NCBI GenBank assembly: GCA_016806645.1
Contig: JACSYO010000530.1
Location: 587,501-651,500, forward strand
Length of the DNA: 64,000 nucleotides
Origin: Ophiodon elongatus
Taxonomy: Eukaryota; Chordata; Actinopteri; Perciformes; Hexagrammidae
Reading direction: 5' to 3'
Of this stretch, positions 61,105 to 64,000 are shown piece by piece; positions within the stretch are counted from its first letter, which is position 1, and each line of letters opens with the position of its first letter. The translations under genes were made by a program, and so were the position numbers. Below the pieces are notes generated by a model, which worked only from the letters and a program-made list of their open reading frames with translations, was not told the DNA's origin and made no database searches.

Positions 61105-61180
61105 GCGTTATGTCCTCGTCTCCTCTCCCTCGTCTCCTCTCCCACGTCTCCTCTCCCACGTCTCCTCCCGTGTCTCCTTC
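61105..61180. repeat. CT-rich tandem repeat of about 15 bp
   Basis: Repeats of the type CGTCTCCTCTCCCA, about four units, with one shortened. Confidence 0.8.
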
Positions 61181-62317
61181 AGAGTGTGTGATCGAGACCA
61201 GAGCTCACGTCAGCCCATGACTCACTCACAAGTCGCGTTCAACATCCGCCAACATACGTAATGCAATCTGGATGGAAAGAGTCGCGCTCACACCGCGATG
61301 CATTCCACACGTTTAACCTCGGGGTGTGTGAGTAATGAGGCATGAATGTCCAATGTGTGTTTCTCACTTAGCAGCAAATCTTTGTTTCATTTCCTGTTAC
61401 GTCAGGACTCTGGAGATGGTGTTGATTTTCATAATGTCATGTAATCATCACTAATGGTTTTAATTTAGTTCAATTTTGCACTATTAGTGCCCTGATATCT
61501 TACATATACACCTCAGAATAGGTTGAATATCAAACTCATATTCACTATAAAACCAAAGTCTATAGAGGCTTTTAAAAGAAAGCTGATCGTTAATATATGA
61601 TGGTGAGTTGGCACAGTTCAGGCCATCACCTTGATGAAGAAACATTGTACGAAAACAATAAAGCTTTGTTTGTATAATTGGCACCGGAGCACGAGCCCCG
61701 AGCCGTTTATACTCTGAAACACCAGGAGAAGAATCAAAAAGACAACAAGTTTAACCCAGAGACTGTAGGTGTAACCGCCAAAAAGCCATAAACCAACCTC
61801 CACCATGCCGGGGAGGGGATTGTAAATATCTGTAAGCTCATATCTCTTATTCATGGCCTACTTTATTGCCTTTGTACAAACCCTTTAAATAAACAAGTTT
61901 AGTAGTACATGCATTGTGAAGACACAAAAGGTTGAATATTCTTTTAAACAATTTGATTTGGCTAAGCAAAATAAATATTCAAATGCATATTTTTAAGACC
62001 TCCAGTTTCTAAAGCATTCTTTGTATAATCCCCTGAAAGCATAAATGCCGATCTCCTGATCGCATGTTTGTTTACTGAACTTTTACTTACTTCACACTTT
62101 GATGGTTAAACATGCGTTACACCACGAGTGCTCATCCACAGGACGCTTTGATTTCCTCTGACGATAAAAGTGGGAAAAGTACAACATAAGTGACATAAAA
62201 CACCATGTTCGTTCTCACGATTATCTTTATGTTTTGGCCTCGTGTCATTTGTGGTGAATTTGACTTTCTGGGTCGTTTGTTTATTGGCCCCAAACCGCCA
62301 AAAGACATTAGCATAAG

Positions 62318-62392
62318 TTAGCTGTAAGTTAGCTGTAAGTTAGCTGTGAGCTAGCTGTAAGTTAGCTGTAAGCTAGCTGTAAGCTAGCTAGC
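62318..62392. repeat. Tandem repeat of about 11 bp (TTAGCTGTAAG type)
   Basis: Six to seven units of TTAGCTGTAAG and the variant CTAGCTGTAAG, followed by a CTAGCTAGC palindrome. Confidence 0.85.
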
Positions 62393-62786
62393 GACGGACA
62401 CAGAGGACCATGTGTTTGTGAGGCCACAAGTTTCAGTTTGTTCTCTGGTTTCCCTCCAGCCGCTCTCCTTTTACGTTTTGTGCCTCGGTGAAGCAGGCTG
62501 AAGGACAGGGTCAGCTGGTCCGGCTGAGTTACGGACTTAATAAATAATTGACAAAAAAATACAACAAGAAATGTCATGTATGTGTTGAGCAGCGGGCCAC
62601 AGGTGTGTACTGACTGTGCTGGTCCAAATTATGACTTTTAAAGTGCAAAGTATTTGAATTCTAAATATCGTGTCATGAATATGCTTAGGGGCTGGTTGAA
62701 ACACAGCTATTGCAATTGAGTTTTCTATTGGCTGATCTGGAGGCAGTGTTCTCTTCACCAACCAACAGCAACAACAAATATCATAT

Positions 62787-62960
62787 AAGATAAGATAAGA
62801 TAATCCTTTATTAGTCCTGCCGCGGGGAAATTTACAGGATTTACAGCAGCATAGTGTAAAGTGCAAACAAGAGACATAGTAAAAAGGAACAAGATCAAAA
62901 CAAGTATTATAAATAAGCAATAAACAGTTAAACAGTAAAGAATCCACAATAATTGAAATC
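62787..62960. repeat. Dispersed element with ATAAG run and CCTTTATTAGTCC core
   Basis: Four ataag units are followed by aatcctttattagtcctgcc and ggggaaatttacaggattta. This spelling recurs across fish genomes in my knowledge. Second member of the type at 44271. Confidence 0.7.
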
Positions 62961-64000
62961 TTATATATACAGACAGAATAACTATATCTATTTTGCATAG
63001 TGTATTTATACTGCACAGGTTTTAAGTGTTATGTGGTCTACTGGTCTATATGAAAACCTAATAATATAATATTCACTGTGTCAACTCACTCATATCATTG
63101 GCACATTTCATTTGAGAAACATTTGTTTGACATGAGTTGTATTCCTTAATATTGGAGATGATATTTTAACCTGATTTGAAACAGGCTGCCAACCGTTTGA
63201 ACATGTTTTAACAGCATTTCAGTAACTTGTGTTTAAATTTACTATTTGTTAGAGTAGCTAAAATAAAGCCACTGTGCACAGTCCATATAGATGTCTAAAA
63301 TAAAAAATCCACTGTATTTTAACCTCGACACATTTTCAAGTGCAATGTACCAAACACATTATCGCTGGATGAGACTATGCATTTACGATCATATTTCTTA
63401 TGTCTTTAATCTTTTTTTAATCTTCTATATTTTTCATCTTCAGTTTCTGGCCCCTGTGTTTTGTCCCTGTCAGAATGAAGCCAAACAAATGTATTTCAGA
63501 TGTAATGTTGGCTACATACGCATACTCACATACTCAGATTCCACCACTTTAACATCCATTAAGGAAATGTAAGTCTGTTTAATTATGAATTAATGGACAA
63601 TACTAAATAAAACTTTGAGTCAACTTATTGACATGTTTCCCTGCTCTGACTCAGGCTCTTTTTTTGTTTCTTTTTTTAAAGATAAATGTGATAATTCCAT
63701 ACATAGCTTACATGGACTATTATCTCTACGTCCATTGTAATAAAATGGAGGCTCAGCCCTGTTGGTGATTGTGGTATCGGAGCGCCATCGCTTTACTCGG
63801 AGGGAACAAACCCAGGGGTGGTTAAATCAGACTTCAGGGTTAGGCTCAGATTTAGTTAAATATGCTTTTCTGTAACGGGCCCCGAACTGTCGACACTGGC
63901 CCCGGCTTTTCTTTCATTAAACTCCTCAGGAGATAACAGTATACATACTGTACACACAGTTTACATTACATTACAGTTTGCACTTCCCTTGTTTATTTGT

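Larger units (their letters stand above)
59396..64000. other. Intergenic DNA downstream of meaf6
   Basis: Holds a family A copy, CT-rich and TTAGCTGTAAG tandem repeats and an ATAAG-type element. One 78-codon minus-strand frame (61618-61854) is described in the findings. No gene assigned. Confidence 0.5.

Overview
The window looks like nuclear DNA of a ray-finned fish, most likely a percomorph teleost. It holds split genes with vertebrate exon-intron structure and many CA/GT, GATA and AG microsatellites. It also holds several dispersed repeat families I recognise from percomorph genomes. The evidence is protein-level similarity recalled from family knowledge plus splice-phase bookkeeping; no database search was run.

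Layout. (1) About 3.34-27.48 kb, minus strand: a nearly complete map7d1 gene (ensconsin/MAP7 family, microtubule binding and kinesin-1 recruitment). I assembled 16 coding exons plus a 21-nt candidate microexon with consistent phases throughout. They run from an acidic, Ser/Thr/Pro-rich exon 2 to a tiny last exon that supplies only the final Glu-Val-Leu and stop. The N-terminal coding exon was not identified with certainty. (2) 27.5-49.2 kb: probably the large first intron and/or 5' flank of map7d1. It has few coding signals, two CpG-rich promoter-like stretches near 43.3-43.8 and 44.7-45.0 kb, and one candidate first coding exon at 43.25-43.32 kb. (3) 49.29-52.35 kb, minus strand: a complete eight-exon stpg1-like gene (sperm-tail PG-rich repeat protein, 323 codons). 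(4) 52.35-52.54 kb: a 189-bp bidirectional promoter with a perfect RFX X-box. (5) 52.54-59.39 kb, plus strand: complete meaf6 (subunit of NuA4, HBO1 and MOZ/MORF acetyltransferase complexes), including its 30-nt microexon and 3' UTR. (6) 59.4-64 kb: intergenic DNA with diverged repeats and one short open frame of doubtful status.

The three genes have separate jobs. The only visible regulatory link is the shared stpg1/meaf6 promoter, where a cilium-type X-box lies beside GC-rich, housekeeping-type sequence. Human MAP7D1 and MEAF6 both lie in 1p34 and STPG1 in 1p36, so the grouping is in keeping with an old linkage block.

I found no previously undescribed system. The points most worth checking are the map7d1 microexon and terminal micro-coding exon, the X-box promoter, the orphan first exon at 43.3 kb, and two long inverted repeats (a 40-bp perfect palindrome at 15.76 kb and a 27-bp-arm hairpin at 36.53 kb).
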